Assembly: GCA_022494885.1 (NCBI GenBank)
Contig: JAGVSM010003439.1
Span: forward strand, 1-64,000
Direction: 5' to 3'
From: Micrasema longulum
Lineage: Eukaryota; Arthropoda; Insecta; Trichoptera; Brachycentridae
Length of the DNA: 64,000 nucleotides
Positions within the stretch are counted from its first letter, which is position 1, and each line of letters begins with the position of its first letter. Both the position numbers and the translations under genes were made by a program. The notes beneath the pieces were generated by a model that was given only the letters and a program-made list of their open reading frames with translations, ran no database searches and was not told where the DNA came from. Below are positions 1 to 11,309 of this stretch, one piece after another.

Positions 1-590
1 AAAATGTATATATTATTTTTGTAAAATGAATGTCATAATCCGTAAGGGTTAACAAATAAATTTTCAAATAAAAAAAAAACTTGAAAATGGCTGAAACTAC
101 TTAAAAATGTCTAAATATGTACCGACAGTGATAAGTTGCATCAAATACATTTTAATTGAGATACTTTGAGTTATTTTACACCGGAACAAATTTGTATCGC
201 CAGGGAGCAAAGGGTTAGTAAATAGAAAGGTAACAGATGGTATCAGCTAATAAAGTGCCGATTTTTAGAGAAAAGATGTCTATATTATATGCAGAAGCTG
301 TTTTCAGCATGTTTAAATTCTGGTAAGCATTCGGTCGGCTTCGGGGCATCAATAAAAATGGAAATTAACAGGTAACAAGATTGCGTGCGACCAGCTCAAA
401 GTATTTCTCCGAACTGACAAATCAATGAATATATCGTGTCGATACAAATTTCAATGGAGACAGGCAACTCTAGCGTTTCGAAATATTCCTAAAGTTTTGA
501 TTGAATTACAGTGAAAACGTTATTAATTTGAAGTGTTTTTATGCATTTAGAGTTTTATTTAACTCGACTATTTGATTTTAAATTTATTCA
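1..590. other. no recognisable gene
   Basis: AT-rich sequence with no credible reading frame, no tRNA-like head and no inverted repeat that I could pair. I see nothing to annotate here. Confidence 0.5.
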
Positions 591-1247
591 GCTATACTTG
601 GCCTTAATTATATTTGGACAATTATAGCAAAGGAATTATTTAACCGATGTCTCAGAATAATCTTGGGTGTGCGGTGGTTTGAATTTGTAAGGAATGTAAA
701 TTTTAAAGTAATAAAAGAACTGACGCAGCAAACTCTGGTGACAACTGTCATCAAGCGAACACGATACGGTTGGTTTGGTCATATACTGAGGATGCCCCCA
801 GAGAGCCTTAACCTAGCCGGACCGAAAAGGGGGATTCGAATACCCCATAGACTGATTTGGTCAATTTCACTTTATGTACATAAGCATTCGGCAAACTAAC
901 AAAAATAAATAAAATACACGAATGAGTAAAATATGTGTACGCGTTAACATGAACAAATTATTGCACAGTCATAAACACTACAACGATTTATTCTCCTGAT
1001 GCCATATACAAGTAGGCGGTGGGGTCGTTTGGTCCCCCGTTCGGATCATGTGTAATTTTTAATGCTTAGTGAGGGAAGGGTTAACCACGCTTGCCTACTT
1101 TACAAGGCATCAGGTTCTCGACGTCCTGGACGTCCACTGCTGACTGTCCGTCGGCAGTTCATGTCAGAACTACGAGACATGAACCTGGGCCCCAATAAAG
1201 GGGAAGTTATCATTTATCTCCAATTTTATTTACAAAGTAAAATTTAG
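591..1247 (+). pseudogene. RTE-like LINE, C-terminal fragment split by an insertion
   Basis: The first part (about 640-812) encodes the region after the reverse transcriptase domain, with the motif YGWFGHILRMPPES. The second part (about 1087-1215) resumes with GSRRPGRPLLT and a following SELRD helix. In the related minus-strand copy at 19090-19320 the equivalents (LRMPQENLN and GSRRPGRP) are separated by only a few residues, so here the frame has been opened by about 270 bases of foreign DNA. No catalytic domain remains. Clade assignment to RTE-like elements rests on the RRPGRP tail and is tentative. Confidence 0.6.
813..1086. repeat. insertion inside the RTE-like LINE
   Basis: This segment separates two normally adjacent LINE peptide blocks. 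The left junction has TTAACC (about 810-815) and the right junction has TTAACC again (about 1080-1085), which could be a 4-6 bp target duplication. I find no long inverted ends and do not recognise the family. Confidence 0.4.
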
Positions 1248-1327
1248 TTTTTTGCATGAAAATCAGAATATGCATACAAGTTTTTCTTCTAAACATTAAT
1301 TATAGGTTACCGACGAAGATACTTTAA

Positions 1328-1840
1328 ATGTTCATCCAAATATACTCATTTTCGCACACCAATATCGGTTTTTCTTTAAAGACAGTCGAAGACCGCTCAT
1401 CAGTTCATGGTTTACCTCTTCGTTCTAATTCTCAAGGCACTCTCTTAATACCCATCCACAATTCCTCTTTCTTCTCTAACTCATATAGTGTCCAAGCGGC
1501 TCCACTGTGGAATCATCTCCCATCCACCATCAAAGATGTTACTACATTATCTCTGTTTAAATCGCGTCTGAAGAAACATCTCCTTTCTCTTAATTTCTCC
1601 TCGTTTCCTCTTTCCTCCTTTTTTCCTTTTCCCTATTGAGTCATAGTCTTGATTTAAGGTAATTTATAAACAAATACGTTTATTTCTATTTTTATATATC
1701 TTTAGCTTTTTAATCTTTATTTTCTATTGAATATGTTCTGTAACTTGAATTATAAAAATAAAACTATTTTTTTATTAGTTGATTGGTTGGGCAATAAGCC
1801 CGCCAATGTACAAATAACATTATGTACAAAAAGTTAAATA
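1328..1840 (+). pseudogene. CR1/L2-like LINE, C-terminal end and 3' tail
   Basis: The reading frame ends with APLWNHLPSTIKD and LFKSRLKKHLLSL, the typical last block of CR1/L2/jockey-type LINE polyproteins, stopping near 1639. An AT-rich 3' UTR follows, ending near 1840 in a tail with GGCAATAAGCCCGCC. The same protein end and tail recur at 11810-12265, and the tail alone at 18700-18790. The 5' part and the catalytic domain are missing, so it is a dead 5'-truncated copy. Confidence 0.7.
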
Positions 1841-2109
1841 AGAAGATAACTCTGTTAACTTTCTATTGTAATCGGGGCGGGTTAAATTTTACACTCAGAA
1901 TGTTATTCTGTATCCGACCGGACAAAGAGAGAAATATAATACTTACATGGTGTAAAAGGGTTTGCCCTTGTAGACTTTTTGTAAGGAAAATGAAGTAACT
2001 CACCTGAAACAAAAAATGGACAGTTATAAAACACTTGAATCCACTTAATTCTCCTAATGTGTCAATTTTACACATTGTGTAACATTCACCATTCTGCCTG
2101 TTTAAAAAC

Positions 2110-2545
2110 ATTCTTTTTTTTTTTTTTTCTTAATTTTTTTTTTAATTTTTTTTTTACAATATACATAAGAGATAAAACAGAGTATTCATAAATACAGGAT
2201 AATTACAAAGCAATGAAATACATATAATTAGTAAAAATAGTAAAAAAAAAAACCCAAAAAGGCAAAGGCATGGCCTGTTCGTTGGTATACGAGAAAATTT
2301 TAATGAATTTTTGCTCCTATAATATATTGACAGTTATAATATAGACAGAAAATAAAATGTTCTGTAAAAGATTATTATATAAAGGTATTTTTTTTCTTTA
2401 TAATTATTAAAAAAGGAAATCAAAATATAAAAAAAAAAAAAATATACCTTATTATTAAAGGGCAACAAAATATATCATAGAAAAAAAGAGTTATCTTTAG
2501 TTTGAATCCAGGATAGTGCGTGTTTTTTGGAAGAAGGAAAATTTT
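2110..2545 (-). repeat. interspersed repeat, probable LINE 3' UTR
   Basis: This stretch matches the plus-strand stretch 4990-5430 in inverted orientation, including a block around a GGCAACAAAATA motif and the segment GAATCCAGGATAGTGC. T- and A-runs suggest the 3' end of a retroelement. No coding sequence is attached. Confidence 0.5.
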
Positions 2546-2578
2546 GAAAGTTTGTGAGTAAAAGTTAGTATTAATAAA

Positions 2579-3027
2579 TTACAACAGGGATGGAGAATAC
2601 CTAAGAAAAGGGAATATGGAAGTCTAGTCATTGGCTGGTTTAAATGGCCACTTTACATACTGTGTAACATTCACCATTTTGCCTACGTTTGAACATCCAT
2701 ATTTCTTCATTACTTCCTGGTTTTTAGAACCAACTGGTCCAAGGAGAAGTTTACAAATTGGAAAATTGTTTTCAGGCGTTGCCTAGTATGTGAAATTATT
2801 CAGTAAGATGAATCTCTTCACAACAATAAAGGTTTCAGCTGTTCAACTTCACTTAAATCAACAAATGGAAGTAATGAAGAAATATGCATGTTCGAACATA
2901 GGCAAAATGGTGAATGTTACACAGTGTGTAAAGTGGCCACTTAAACCAGCCAATGACAAGTCATAAGCCTTGTTAATGCCTAGACTTCCATATTCCATTT
3001 GTAAGGCATTCTCCATCCCTGTTGTAA
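2579..3027. mobile_element. foldback element FB, near-complete copy
   Basis: The ends are inverted: TTACAACAGGGATGGAG on the left and CCATCCCTGTTGTAA on the right. The two arms, about 130-150 bases each, carry the same core in opposite orientation: an ATGGTGAATGTTACAC block, the palindrome AGTGGCCACT (changed in the left arm) and a TTCCATATTCC-type block. The centre holds the family segments GGCGTTGCCTAGTATGTG and AAAGGTTTCAGCTG. No protein is encoded, so it is non-autonomous. It is the best left-plus-right reference copy of a family found at least eleven times in the window. Confidence 0.75.
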
Positions 3028-3029
3028 TT

Positions 3030-3580
3030 TTTTAATTTTAATGACTCCCGAGGGGGTGAAATCCAGTCTTTTGTCTACAAACATTTGGACAAACTCAAAT
3101 ATTGTAATATTTTAATAGTATTAAAAATTACATATACAAGCAAAAACGGTAAAATATTAAAAGTTGTATATTCAAGATGCGCGTTCTCTGGATCAACTAA
3201 CATTATATATTCGCAGTACTTCTGGAGAAAGTCATTGTTCGATTCGCACGTCCTGTTTCTGTATTTTGAAATTGGTACTAATTTAAAAAAATATATATTT
3301 ATGGTATTTTAGTACAAAATTTTAACCAAACTCTTATTTTGACCAGTCTATTTTTTTTTTGGCTGGTAGATATTGCTTTTAGCTATAAGTACGTCAAAGT
3401 ACTTATTCTTTGAACTTGAAGTTTTAAATGAATATGCTCCAACTAGGGAGCGGACATGGATGTCTCCATGTTTTTTTCGGTCAAATATCTGCACTTCAGA
3501 ATATTCTATCTTGCTTGAGGTAACAGGGTGTTTCATCACCGCGTGTAAAGGATTATCTAGCACGGCCTTTCGAGAGCTAA
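3030..3580. other. no recognisable gene
   Basis: Short overlapping open frames occur on both strands, but they lack known motifs. A fragment at 3055-3100 (ATCCAGTC and CAAACATTTGGACA) is the outer flank of the FB family. Confidence 0.4.
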
Positions 3581-3584
3581 TTTA

Positions 3585-4312
3585 TTTATTTATTATATAT
3601 ACGGCCTAAGCCAATTACAACAGTTACATGAAGAAACATAAATGCAAGAAACTGAACAAAAAGAACATAAAACTATTTAGCAAAGACAAACAAGGGCGAA
3701 ACAATAATTGTATACAATATATTCAAAAAAACGAAAGACCTAAAACTTTGACCTAAACCATGCCAATCCAACTTCATCCCACACTGTTTAGTCGCGAAGA
3801 GATCTACGAAAAACCGGAAGATCTATCCCAAAAAATTCCAAGTCGTGTGATGAATTGACTAATCTACACATTCTTGACATTGGGGCATAAAAATCAAAGT
3901 TGCTCTTAGAAGATTTTATAAATAGCAGATTTTGATTTCTGGTGTCACGGTTGGGAACATGAAAAGATGGGACATCACTTAAAGCATTTAGTATTTTGAA
4001 AATGCATATAAGGTCCATCTCAGTTCTACGTCTATCCAATGAAGACAGATTAAGAGATTGCTCTATTTCAAAATAGGAATAATTACCCCTTTGTAATCCG
4101 AGCAACCATGCCACTTTTCTTAGAAAACGGTGTTGGACAGACTCAATATGGTCAATAAGAGTCCTGTAGAATGGAGACCAAATAGAAGTAGCGTATTCTA
4201 GATGGGGTCGAACTAGTGAGCAATAAAGAGTTTTGATGGTATTAATATTTTTGAAGTCCGCCGTCACTATATTGATAAAATAATGGCTGACTCTTAAGTT
4301 TATGCATCTCAT
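3585..4312 (-). pseudogene. CR1/jockey-like LINE, C-terminal domain and 3' tail
   Basis: On the minus strand the frame reads YCSLVRPHLEYATSIWSPFY, then IESVQHRFLRK, a DRRRTEMDLICIFKILN block and a final FFGIDLPVFRRSLRD, stopping near 3788. This is the conserved region downstream of the reverse transcriptase palm in CR1/jockey-type LINEs. The 3' UTR runs to about 3585, where TTTATTTATTTATTA forms the tail. The sequence upstream of 4312 is lost, so the copy is 5'-truncated and inactive. Confidence 0.75.
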
Positions 4313-4439
4313 ATATCTTTACTGCGTTTAGGCGCAAATAAATATTTTGAATCGAGTATTTGATATCTCGCTGTAACAGCAAAAAAACAAGTTTTAATCT
4401 GCTGATCCGCTCTCTACAAGTATTTATGGATTTTTTCAT

Positions 4440-4990
4440 AATGTATCAACTGTCCTTGAATCGTTAATATATGCAGCATTGCGATACCTGAGATAATTGT
4501 GTACGAGTATACCTGTTCTGCTGTCTTCTCCGATCAGCAAGTCTGACGGTGTCTTGTATATTTGTTGTTTATTTAGCAATATTTACATACGAGAAGAAAC
4601 CGTTCTTGAAGCATCGAAGCCAAAGTTATTCTTAAAGAAAGGATCGCGCACTGACAAGTTTTTGAACACATAACAACAGACATTGAGAACATTGAAACAT
4701 GGGAAAATGAAAGAATAGGCATTGAGAGGATATGACGTATCATTTTGTATCCCGGGGTATACTTATTTATTACATTTGGCCCGGCTATTCAAAAGGATGA
4801 CCACTCACTCTTTTTATTTATTTAGGAAAACGACAGTTTAAGAATATAAAATATATATTTAAGAACCAAAATTTATTTACAAGTAATTTAAATAGATCAA
4901 GTCAAAGAAGGAATCGTGTGTTAGAAATACCACATTGTCAAACGAGGCTCGCACAGAGACATGCATATTTTGAGGCCCAAAAATGTTTAA
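4440..4990. other. no recognisable gene
   Basis: I see no coding potential, no SINE head and no inverted repeat that could be paired. It separates a minus-strand LINE from a plus-strand repeat. Confidence 0.4.
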
Positions 4991-5430
4991 TTCTTTTTTT
5001 ACTGATAATATTTCATAGATTCCAAACTTTCAAAATTGTCTTTCTTTTAAAAAACATGCACTATCCTGGATTCAAACTAAAGAAATGAACTCTTTTTTTC
5101 TATAATTTATTTTGTTGCCCTTTAATAATAAGGAATATTTTTGTGTTTTTTAAAAATATTTTTTATTTCCTATTTTAACTACTATAAAAAAAAACATATT
5201 ATCTTTTACAGAATATTTGATTTTTTCTTTCTTATGTTTAACAAAAATATTATGACTGTCCATTATTTACTATAGGAGCAAAAATTCTTTAACATTTTCT
5301 TGTATACCCACGAATATATATGCCTTTGTGGGATTTTTTGTTTACTATTTTTCTATTAATTTGTACTTCATTGATATATAATTCTGCTTAATTTTTTTAA
5401 TACTCTGATTTATTATCATGTTTATTGTAA
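4990..5430 (+). repeat. interspersed repeat, inverted partner of 2110-2545
   Basis: The segment shares ordered blocks with the reverse complement of 2110-2545, including CACTATCCTGGATTCAAACT and TTTTGTTGCCCTTTAATAAT. It ends in A-rich sequence near 5430. I infer a LINE 3' UTR in plus orientation. Confidence 0.5.
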
Positions 5431-5494
5431 AAAAAAAAAAAAATGAATAAAAAAAATAAAAAATAATAATTTAAAAAATAATAAAAAATAAAAT

Positions 5495-5830
5495 ATTACT
5501 TACATCCAGTTGAAGTTTTTCACAAATATAATGAGAGAACATGTTACATAGCAAAGAAAAAAATAAAATATTATACTCGTATGAGACAAGATAAAAAAAG
5601 ATCACGTAAGAAGGTCAAGGGATGAAGAAATAGAGTGGAAGAGTGGAGGAGAGGAATTATCATAATATAGTTGACCGATTCTAAATTTTGATATGATAGT
5701 AACATGAACATAATTAAAGATACATAAACTTATTACACACTGTTTCATTTTACAGTGATTTAAAGAGTGTTTTTCAAAGTACCTGGACCTGCCCTTATTG
5801 GTACCGGTAAGGGCAGGTATGAAGGTCATA
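5495..5830 (-). pseudogene. LINE 3' UTR, copy of the tail at 33.7-34.0 kb
   Basis: Reading on the minus strand, this matches the tail of the plus-strand LINE at 33250-34020: a block around CTCCACTCTTCCACTC, then ATGTTCTCTCATTATATTTG and AAAAACTTCAACTGGATGTA. Only a few codons of the polyprotein end could remain near 5770. A short inverted pair with a GGGCAGGT core (5788-5820) sits at its 5' end. Confidence 0.5.
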
Positions 5831-6059
5831 AAAACGCTAATAAGACATTGCTATAAATTGAATATTACAACCAGAATGATCTTCTTTAAAAAAGAAAAGA
5901 ATACAGTTCTATAAAAAAAGGTTTCAACTAAAATATTTCAATAAATATATATTTTTTTTAAATAGATGGCAAAATTTTACATAGAAATCAAGGAAAATGT
6001 CACAAAAATGTATGTGATTTAAAAACAAAAAAATAAAATTTGGCTTAAGCCATTTTCAT

Positions 6060-6600
6060 GTCCAATTTATTATCTTCAAGTTATTATTATTATTAATTTT
6101 ATTTATTTAGTTCTATGATTAACATAGTCTAATATATATTTACAACACAATATTTACATCAATACTTATTCTAACATTATTTATCACTATTATACACTTA
6201 ATATCCTAATTTATAATATTAACTGTTTCATATGTACATTTTCATTAATTATATTCACTATTTACACTATATACTACCTAATATTTTTCACATATATACT
6301 TTTTACATTTAATTTTAAATATATTTACATTTATTTCATTTTTTATGCTTTCTGGCATTTCCTCAAATAGTTGTATTCCCTTGTACATAAGGCAGTTCTG
6401 GGACATTGCTTTTGATTTCTTTTCCAGTCTTATATTTTTAGATCCTCTTGTTGCATAGTTTCTATGAAAGAACTCATTATTTTTAAGTTTATTTTGAACA
6501 TATCTCGGAACTATTCCTTTAATAATTTTGTTTATTTCGTTAGCAACATTGAATTTGATTCTTTGATCAATTGTCATGATATCTAGAAGTTGAATCATTT
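6060..6600 (-). pseudogene. jockey/CR1-like LINE, C-terminal end and tail
   Basis: The minus-strand frame from 6598 to 6278 contains TIDQRIKFNVANEINKIIKG, then FFHRNYATRGSKN and a final ELPESIK-like EEMPESIKNEI block followed by FKIKCKKY. That order is the usual end of jockey/CR1-type polyproteins. The UTR runs down to about 6060 and includes TTATTATTATTA repeats. No catalytic motifs survive. Confidence 0.6.
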
Positions 6601-6989
6601 TCTTAACTTTTGTTCGTCTCCCACATCTTACAACAAATTATTACAACAAATTTCAGTTCAATACTTAGTATTTATTGAGATCCCATTTAATTTATCTGTG
6701 GAGATCCCAGACTAAGTTTAGTCTAAAATTTTAATGGCGTAATCTGCCGGTCTAAAAGTAATTATATTTTAGTTACATAAAACTTTAAAGTATATTTTTT
6801 AACAGAAATACCTTTCAAAATTATTGTTTATATCTATTTTGTGTTTTTTAAATTTTTTTATTAATGCGCGATTAAAAAAACATTCGTTTTTAAATGGCAA
6901 AATCGTATGTTTTCCTCATTTTGCGTGCGTTTTACCAGACTACAGCCTTAACTTCTCATTTTAATCGGGGCCCAGAACAACTATTTAAT

Positions 6990-7122
6990 TTTACTTTTAT
7001 TTTTTTTAAATACATGTGACGCGTTTCGTCTTGTTATGACATTATCAAACTCAAACGAAAAACGGTAATAATGTCCTAACAGACAAAACGCGTCACATAT
7101 ATTTTTAAAAAAAAAGTAGAAT
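6990..7122. repeat. short inverted repeat (MITE-like)
   Basis: The left arm (6990-7043) holds ATGTGACGCGTTTCGTCTTG and the right arm (7067-7122) holds the inverse, CAGACAAAACGCGTCACAT. The loop is about 23 bases. Arms match over roughly 50 bases with a few differences. It encodes nothing and lies beside a SINE head fragment. Confidence 0.55.
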
Positions 7123-7162
7123 TAAGTCCAAAATAAAAGTGTTTTATTTTGGACTTATATGA

Positions 7163-7206
7163 CGTGCCTGTGTAGGCAAACGCGCTGACCATTACACCAC
7201 AAAGCC
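7163..7206 (-). repeat. SINE family A, truncated tRNA-like head
   Basis: On the minus strand this reads TGGTGTAATGGTCAGCGCGT followed by TTGCCTAC, the A-box half of the tRNA-Gly-like head seen in full at 11021. The B box is missing. Confidence 0.55.
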
Positions 7207-7309
7207 TATTTAAATATCTCGGATGATATTCTTTAAATATTAATATTTACTCGTTTATATTTATTTTTTCATTTGTTCATTAGTATATATACAAAAAGTA
7301 TTATATAGT

Positions 7310-7400
7310 CGTGAAAAACTTTAATTGGACTCATACAGTATATTGGGTACGAATCGTTTATAATTTAACTGTTGTTTTTTCCAAATAAATAAATATATAC
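7310..7400 (+). repeat. LINE 3' tail fragment
   Basis: GTGAAAAACTTTAATTGGA, then AACTGTTGTTTTTTCC and AATAAATAAATA, match the last 100 bases of the LINE at 33250-34020. Nothing upstream of the tail is present. Confidence 0.5.
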
Positions 7401-7599
7401 ATTTTTTTTACCATTCTTTCGTCGTCCATTCGTTTTACATGACCAAACAATCTCAGAGACCCTTTCTTAATCTTATCAATTTTGGGAATGATGAAGATCT
7501 ATTCTTAAAGCTTTGTTATTATTATTAATAATACACCAGCAGCTATTAAGCTGATGCGTGTATATCAAGTGTACACGATTATTAAACATTATACATTGC

Positions 7600-7910
7600 T
7601 GTGTGCATCTAGTTAACATTCACTGAACTAGCATCAATCACTTTCTCGGGAAGGCCATTCCATTTCTCCACAACGCGGTTTGTCAGGAAGTTCTTCCCGA
7701 GGTTGGATGAGGAGGAGGTAGTGTTGAGTTTCAATAAATGACCTCTGAGATGGCGGTTTTCATTCATAGTGAACATTGATTTCAACTTGGGTACATTATA
7801 TTGCTCAGTTAAGATCGAGTCACCACGCTGCGTCCGCTCTTCCAGTGAACCTAACCCGAGCTCCCTTAAGCGGTCCTCGTATGATTTATTTCTTGGAGAA
7901 ACTACCATTT
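7600..7910 (-). pseudogene. CR1/Rex1-like LINE, C-terminal fragment
   Basis: The minus-strand frame from 7908 contains YEDRLRELGLGSLEERTQRG, then SMFTMNENRHLRGH and NRVVEKWNGLPEKVIDASSV. These blocks are characteristic of the terminal domain of CR1/Rex1-type LINEs. The frame begins without a natural start, and no reverse transcriptase palm is present, so it is a 5'-truncated relic. Confidence 0.7.
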
Positions 7911-7919
7911 AAGTTGCTC

Positions 7920-8510
7920 TGTTATATGCTAATTTGTTTTCGTAGGAAAATTCGCCATCTCTCGAGTCCCAGTTGCGGTGAATTGTATGTCAGTCGTCCG
8001 CGGCTTAGCCACAAATAACTTTCTTTTGTCTAAAGACTATCCGCCAATCGGAATAACCTGTAAAAACACACTCCAATGTGCTTGTTGTGGTATGCTATAA
8101 ATTGTACCGTGATTGTTTACAGCACCTGTGTGTGTTCTTGTGGATCATTGATTTATTTCGAGCGAATTATTTATAAGTGATTCTGATTTCTCCACAAATT
8201 ACTGCGGCCTGTTGTTGACGACCGTTCTTGGTAACGGGCGGGTATCCGGTTGACGCATCGGACAAATATTTGTAAAAACCCTCAGATTAAAAAGGGTTAA
8301 TAAGTTTGATTGTATCATTTTGATAATTATAATAATAAATATACGTATATAGTTTTATTCCACTTTTATTAATTATTTTTTACCAGTGACCGGGTTTCAT
8401 CGTGGCCGACATCGTCAGACTGGTGATTATTGTAATTAAAATGCAGTTCCACCAAGAATTTTTTTTTAAAAAGAAAATTAATAATTCTTTTTTCCCATTT
8501 TTTTTATTTT
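7920..8510. other. no recognisable gene
   Basis: I find no coding or structured RNA features. A segment near 8385-8430 (CCGGGTTTCATCG and CATCGTCAGACTGGTG) resembles repeat-end sequence but could not be paired. Confidence 0.35.
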
Positions 8511-8511
8511 G

Positions 8512-8675
8512 ACGGCCATTTTCAACGAGTTGTAAATAACTCTAAAAAATAACTAATTAAAAATAATCTAACTATTAAAAAATGGGAATCAAGTTGGGGT
8601 AGAGTAGGATTCGAACCACGGACCTTTGGTCCATGAGTCCGAGGCACTAGTCACAGGACCACGACCCGATTCATG
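8512..8675 (-). mobile_element. SINE family C
   Basis: On the minus strand the head reads CGGGTCGTGGTCCTGTGACT, then GGTTCGAATCCTACTC (a good pol III B box), followed by a TTGATTCCCATTTTT segment and a body ending near AATGGCCGTCA. The same order occurs on the plus strand at 23328-23465. The head is tRNA-like, but the isoacceptor is not clear to me. It is a SINE and not a tRNA gene, because the acceptor stem does not close. Confidence 0.7.
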
Positions 8676-8784
8676 TCAGTAGAAAAACTCAATCGATTAT
8701 CTATAACCTCTATTAGAATCAAACTGCACACGTCCGTATAAATAACATTAAAATTGATAAAATACCGGCTGATTATACATAGAA

Positions 8785-8965
8785 TTTACCCCGTGCCGGC
8801 CCATTTTTGTGAAATTTCATGCTTTGTGAGGGGTTTCTTAAAAGTGTCATTATTATGAAAATACATGGGTAAATAAATCAGTTGAATTTTCACATATGTA
8901 TTTCAAACAATTTAATAAGTCATTTTTGTATGGTATTTTTGGCAACATTGGCCTTTATGGAGAGC
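8785..8965 (+). mobile_element. piggyBac-like element remnant, one end
   Basis: This matches the reverse complement of the right end of the TTAA element at 28695-29143: a GTGCCGGCCC start, GGGTTTCTTAAAAGTGTCAT, and TTTATGGAGAGCCACATTG. The terminal TTAA has decayed here. It lies immediately left of the paralogous segment that also flanks the 28.7 kb copy. Confidence 0.6.
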
Positions 8966-8984
8966 CACATTGCTATGTAAGTTA

Positions 8985-9815
8985 CTAGTAAGTTCTCACA
9001 ATATGAAATTGCTATTAAGAAATGGATAGTGGAGGTGGGTTGCGCACGGATCGATGAGTGGATCAAGCCAAATAGGTAAAATGTGTGTACTGTTTATGAA
9101 ATTTGTTCTATTGATCTATATAAATTGGTTATGTTTTTTATTATTATTTTAGTTTTTTATTGTTTATTATGTTAATGATAATTAGGTTAATTAGATTAAT
9201 TACGTTTTGTTATTGTTATAATTATGTTAACTTGTTGAATAGCTAATTCAAGGCATGTTTCACATTTTGTAAAAAATTTCTCTCGGCACGGGACACCCCG
9301 GTGAGGGAACATTATTCTGTATAAAAAAAATACAAATAATGTAAAATTATAAATAAATACAATAATGGTATACAACATAAAAACGAAAGACATAAGACTT
9401 CGAGCTAAACCATGTCAATCCAACTTCATCCCACACATATCCTGAAAGGTGTGAGGCAGGGTTGCATACTTTCGCCAATGCTTTTTAACTTATAGGTACT
9501 CCGAGTTTGTATTTAGAGAGGCCTTGCAAGATTTTTATATATTTTTTATTTTTTTTGTTTTATCTTAATTCTATTTTTAAATCTTGAAAAGGGGTATATT
9601 CTTATGTGTGCTCTAATTAGTATTTTGAAATGTTTATTTCGAATTTATCATGACATAGGAATCAAAATAAATTGTAAAGTAATCAATAATCCCACTTGCT
9701 ATTTAATGATGCTCACACTTACACACACCTGAACACTTACTCCCACACAAATACGCATAAACACACCTCTACACTCTTTCATACAAATACACAAAAAGAA
9801 ACCCTTTTGTTGTAC
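8985..9815. repeat. dispersed duplication, copy 1
   Basis: From TAGTAAGTTCTCACAATAT to ACCCTTTTGTTGTACCACAA this segment is closely matched at 28657-29950, where the TTAA element has been inserted at the site equivalent to 9015-9018. It contains a plus-strand LINE reverse-transcriptase scrap and the ACACACC-rich stretch at 9720-9790. A further shared block continues at 10165-10310. Confidence 0.7.
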
Positions 9816-10690
9816 CACAATTTAATATAAGTTCCAAATAATATATACTGCCGAAAAATAAAATTGACATTTTTCATGATACTCTCTCAGCTTTTGCGAA
9901 TAATCTCTTAGGAATAAATTTTATTCAATAAGTAAACACGTACAACTTATTTTTTTATTGCATTGTATCCTGTATAAACAAAAATATTAAAAAATATGTA
10001 TTACAACTTAACGTATAAATCTATTTTGTGTAATTCTATAATTGAAGATATATATGCATGTTAAATTATTTCGACGAATGCTTTAAATTGTATGTTTTCT
10101 AGTATGTATATTTGTTGAATTACCTAATAAAATAAAATAAATAAATAAAATGTGTGATTCCTTTTTAAAAACTTCGCTAGTCTGTCTTTAAACCGTATTT
10201 TTTTAATGTTATTATATCATTGTCGACTGTTTGTTTCCTTAAAGTAAATAATAAATCAATAATTATATAATATTATTATATACGCTGATGATACCGCCAT
10301 TATAGCTGACACTGCTGATCATCTTCAGCAACTTGTCGACAAGGTAAATAATGAAGGTAAGGAATTTGGACTCAAAATGAACGCTCTAAAGACAAAGCAA
10401 TGGTTGCCAGCAAACGGAGAGGCAATAACATCCATCTCACTATAGATGGTAGTGGGATAGAACAGGTTACCCGGTTTCAATATTTAGGAAGCTGGCTAAA
10501 TGATGAGTGGAATCCGGATTCTGAAATTAAGACCGGAATTGAAATTGCGAGATCAACCTTCTATAAAATGCAAAAACTCCTGTGCAACCGAGATCTGAGA
10601 CAAAGCATAAGATGGAGAGCATTAAAAGCTTATGTATTGCCAGTGCAGATCATTTCCAAGACAATTTTTTTTTTTAATTTGTCAAAATAA
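9448..10690 (+). pseudogene. RTE-like LINE reverse transcriptase, split
   Basis: Two pieces of one reverse transcriptase are visible. The first, at 9448-9530, reads GVRQGCILSPMLFNL, the palm motif upstream of the catalytic aspartates. The second starts at 10281 with the catalytic YADD (10281-10292), continues as TAIIADTADHLQQLVDKV, then shifts frame near 10398 and runs on through FQYLGSWLNDEWNPDSE to about 10650. Roughly 750 bases of unrelated AT-rich DNA separate the pieces, where an intact enzyme would have about 50 residues. The copy at 29580-30125 carries a similar interruption, so the split is older than the duplication. Confidence 0.65.
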
Positions 10691-11019
10691 TATTAACATA
10701 CATATGGATCCAAGTTGGATAGATTGGAAATTTTAGAAATAAATAGGATTAAAAATAATAGCGATATAATTTTATAAATCAGCGGATAGAATTGAAAAAC
10801 TCACCCTTATTTTAACCCTGTGCATTTCAATAAAACAATAAATATTTTAATATAATAGAATCCTCCCTTACAGTACACCGCCAACACGCGTTTTCAATAA
10901 TTTGTTCCACTCTGTTTCATTGAAATATTACGTCTTTCGACTTATTTTATAAAAAATACCCTTAATTCAGATAATATTTACTTTTATATAAATTATCCTT
11001 ACACTGTATAATATTTCAC

Positions 11020-11275
11020 CGGCCTCGTGGTGTAATGGTCAGCGCGTTTGCCTACCATGCAAGAGGTCTAGGGTTCGACCCCCGACGTGGTTGATGTGAA
11101 ATATTTATTTAAAGGGTGTTTTCACACTAGAATATTTCATAGTCCCCGGACTGGTACCTGAAGCGTAAGACTGATAATCTTACCTTCATGTAACAAAAAT
11201 GATCAAGATACGCTGCGATTGGTATACCAATGCAGTGCCCTATGCACCATTAGGTGCGGAAAGGGAATGATGATT
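11020..11275 (+). mobile_element. SINE family A, full length
   Basis: The tRNA-like head GGCCTCGTGGTGTAATGGTC (A box) leads to an anticodon-arm equivalent GCCTACCATGCAAG and the B box GGTTCGACCCC. The loop would give a Gly-type anticodon. A unique body follows: GTGTTTTCACACTAG, GGACTGGTACCTGAAGCGTA, ATACGCTGCGATTGG and TGCAGTGCCCTATGCACC, ending in GGGAATGATGAT. Other copies are at 20807, 45225 (minus), 51146 and 56226, and tails at 54628, 54780 and 57904. Such SINEs are transcribed by pol III and move with LINE enzymes. Confidence 0.85.
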
Positions 11276-11309
11276 TATTTATTTTATATACGTTTATATA
11301 TATCACAAA

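Noticed and set aside
11021..11095. tRNA-Gly-like sequence (and the other SINE heads) as true tRNA genes.
   Set aside because: The acceptor stems do not close, and the same head is always followed by the SINE body.
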